A DNA stretch of 5,860 nucleotides. Source: Sandarakinorhabdus sp. GTDB lineage: Bacteria > Pseudomonadota > Alphaproteobacteria > Sphingomonadales > Sphingomonadaceae. The DNA is taken from positions 1 to 5,860 of the forward strand of contig JALOSK010000129.1 of assembly GCA_025458465.1 (NCBI GenBank), given 5' to 3'. Below the pieces are notes generated by a model. That model made no database searches. It was not told the DNA's origin and saw only the letters and a program-made list of their open reading frames with translations. The translations under genes and the position numbers were made by a program. Shown piece after piece: positions 5,663 through 5,860 of this stretch (positions within the stretch are counted from its first letter, which is position 1; each line of letters starts with the position of its first letter).

Positions 5663-5860
5663 TCAAAACCGCGTCGAGATGCCGAAATAGGCCACCAGAT
5701 CGGGCGTGTTGCGGTTGAGCCCGACGTTGGCACCGATGTCGAACTGCAGCGTCGGCTGCGGCAGCCAGGCCAGGGACACATCATAGCTGTATTGGCTGAC
5801 CGTGCCGCCGGGATCGAAATTCTGGTTGGTCCAGATCTCGTTGTAGAGGGTGAATTGGCC
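5663..5860 (-). CDS. C-terminus of an outer-membrane beta-barrel transporter-like protein, 5' part beyond the window
   Basis: The last 65 codons of a minus-strand gene are present; the frame is open to the right edge. The translation ends VAYFGISTRF, with the C-terminal Phe that the BAM machinery recognises in outer-membrane proteins. It shows amphipathic strands with tight turns: FTLYNEIWTNQ, then SQYSYDVSLAWLP, then TLQFDIGANVGLN, then DLVAYFGISTRF. The pattern 'LQFDIGANVGLN ... TPDLVAYFGIS.RF' fits the C-terminus of the Phenol_MetA_deg/transporter-like barrel family (putative meta-pathway phenol degradation protein), whose real substrates are mostly unknown. With the N-terminus missing, the family is likely but not certain; an outer-membrane barrel is well supported. 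Confidence 0.75.
   Translation of the reverse strand, partial: GQFTLYNEIWTNQNFDPGGTVSQYSYDVSLAWLPQPTLQFDIGANVGLNRNTPDLVAYFGISTRF

Noticed and set aside
5533..5784. 83-codon minus-strand frame over the barrel gene's 3' end
   Set aside because: It overlaps, in another frame, the barrel sequence that ends VAYFGISTRF. The product is Arg/Ser-rich and motif-free.

Overview
The window looks like chromosomal DNA from a GC-rich alphaproteobacterium, most likely a sphingomonad. The reasons are the strong G/C bias at third codon positions, the alphaproteobacterial type of HNH protein, and an outer-membrane protein ending in Phe. The genus cannot be fixed from this sequence.

Left part (1-3888), ordinary-looking chromosome. 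A minus-strand gluQRS gene (tRNA-Asp queuosine glutamylation) runs off the left edge. Its start faces a plus-strand gene for a small HNH nuclease across a 137-bp divergent intergenic region. That region holds a 14-bp dyad and a run of hairpins, the last of which covers the HNH ribosome binding site. Two abutting DnaA-box-like 9-mers lie in the non-conserved 5' end of gluQRS. The HNH gene is followed after 38 bp by a full-length 847-residue P-type cation ATPase. All catalytic motifs are intact, but the predicted ion-binding residues in M4, M5 and M6 are unusual.

Right part (3889-5860), a different character. Past a 231-bp gap everything reads on the minus strand. First comes an uncharacterised membrane-anchored protein (zinc ribbon, SHOCT motif, one transmembrane helix, extracytoplasmic domain with an RRWPVRNY motif). 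Upstream of it are the 5' remains of a tyrosine integrase, cut by an in-frame amber codon. Then comes an 18-bp copy of the 3' end of a tRNA-Ser gene, with AT-rich flank and a pair of 8-bp direct repeats. Last is the C-terminus of an outer-membrane beta-barrel protein that runs off the right edge. The tRNA 3'-end fragment beside an integrase start is the usual scar of a site-specific integrative element. The rest of the tRNA is absent on the side where it should be, so this looks like an internal or distal att junction, possibly between two elements that used the same tRNA gene.

I see no CRISPR array, complete IS element or recognisable defence operon. The items most worth following up are the att/integrase scar and its geometry, the ATPase ion site, the zinc-ribbon/SHOCT protein, and the structured leader with the nearby DnaA boxes.
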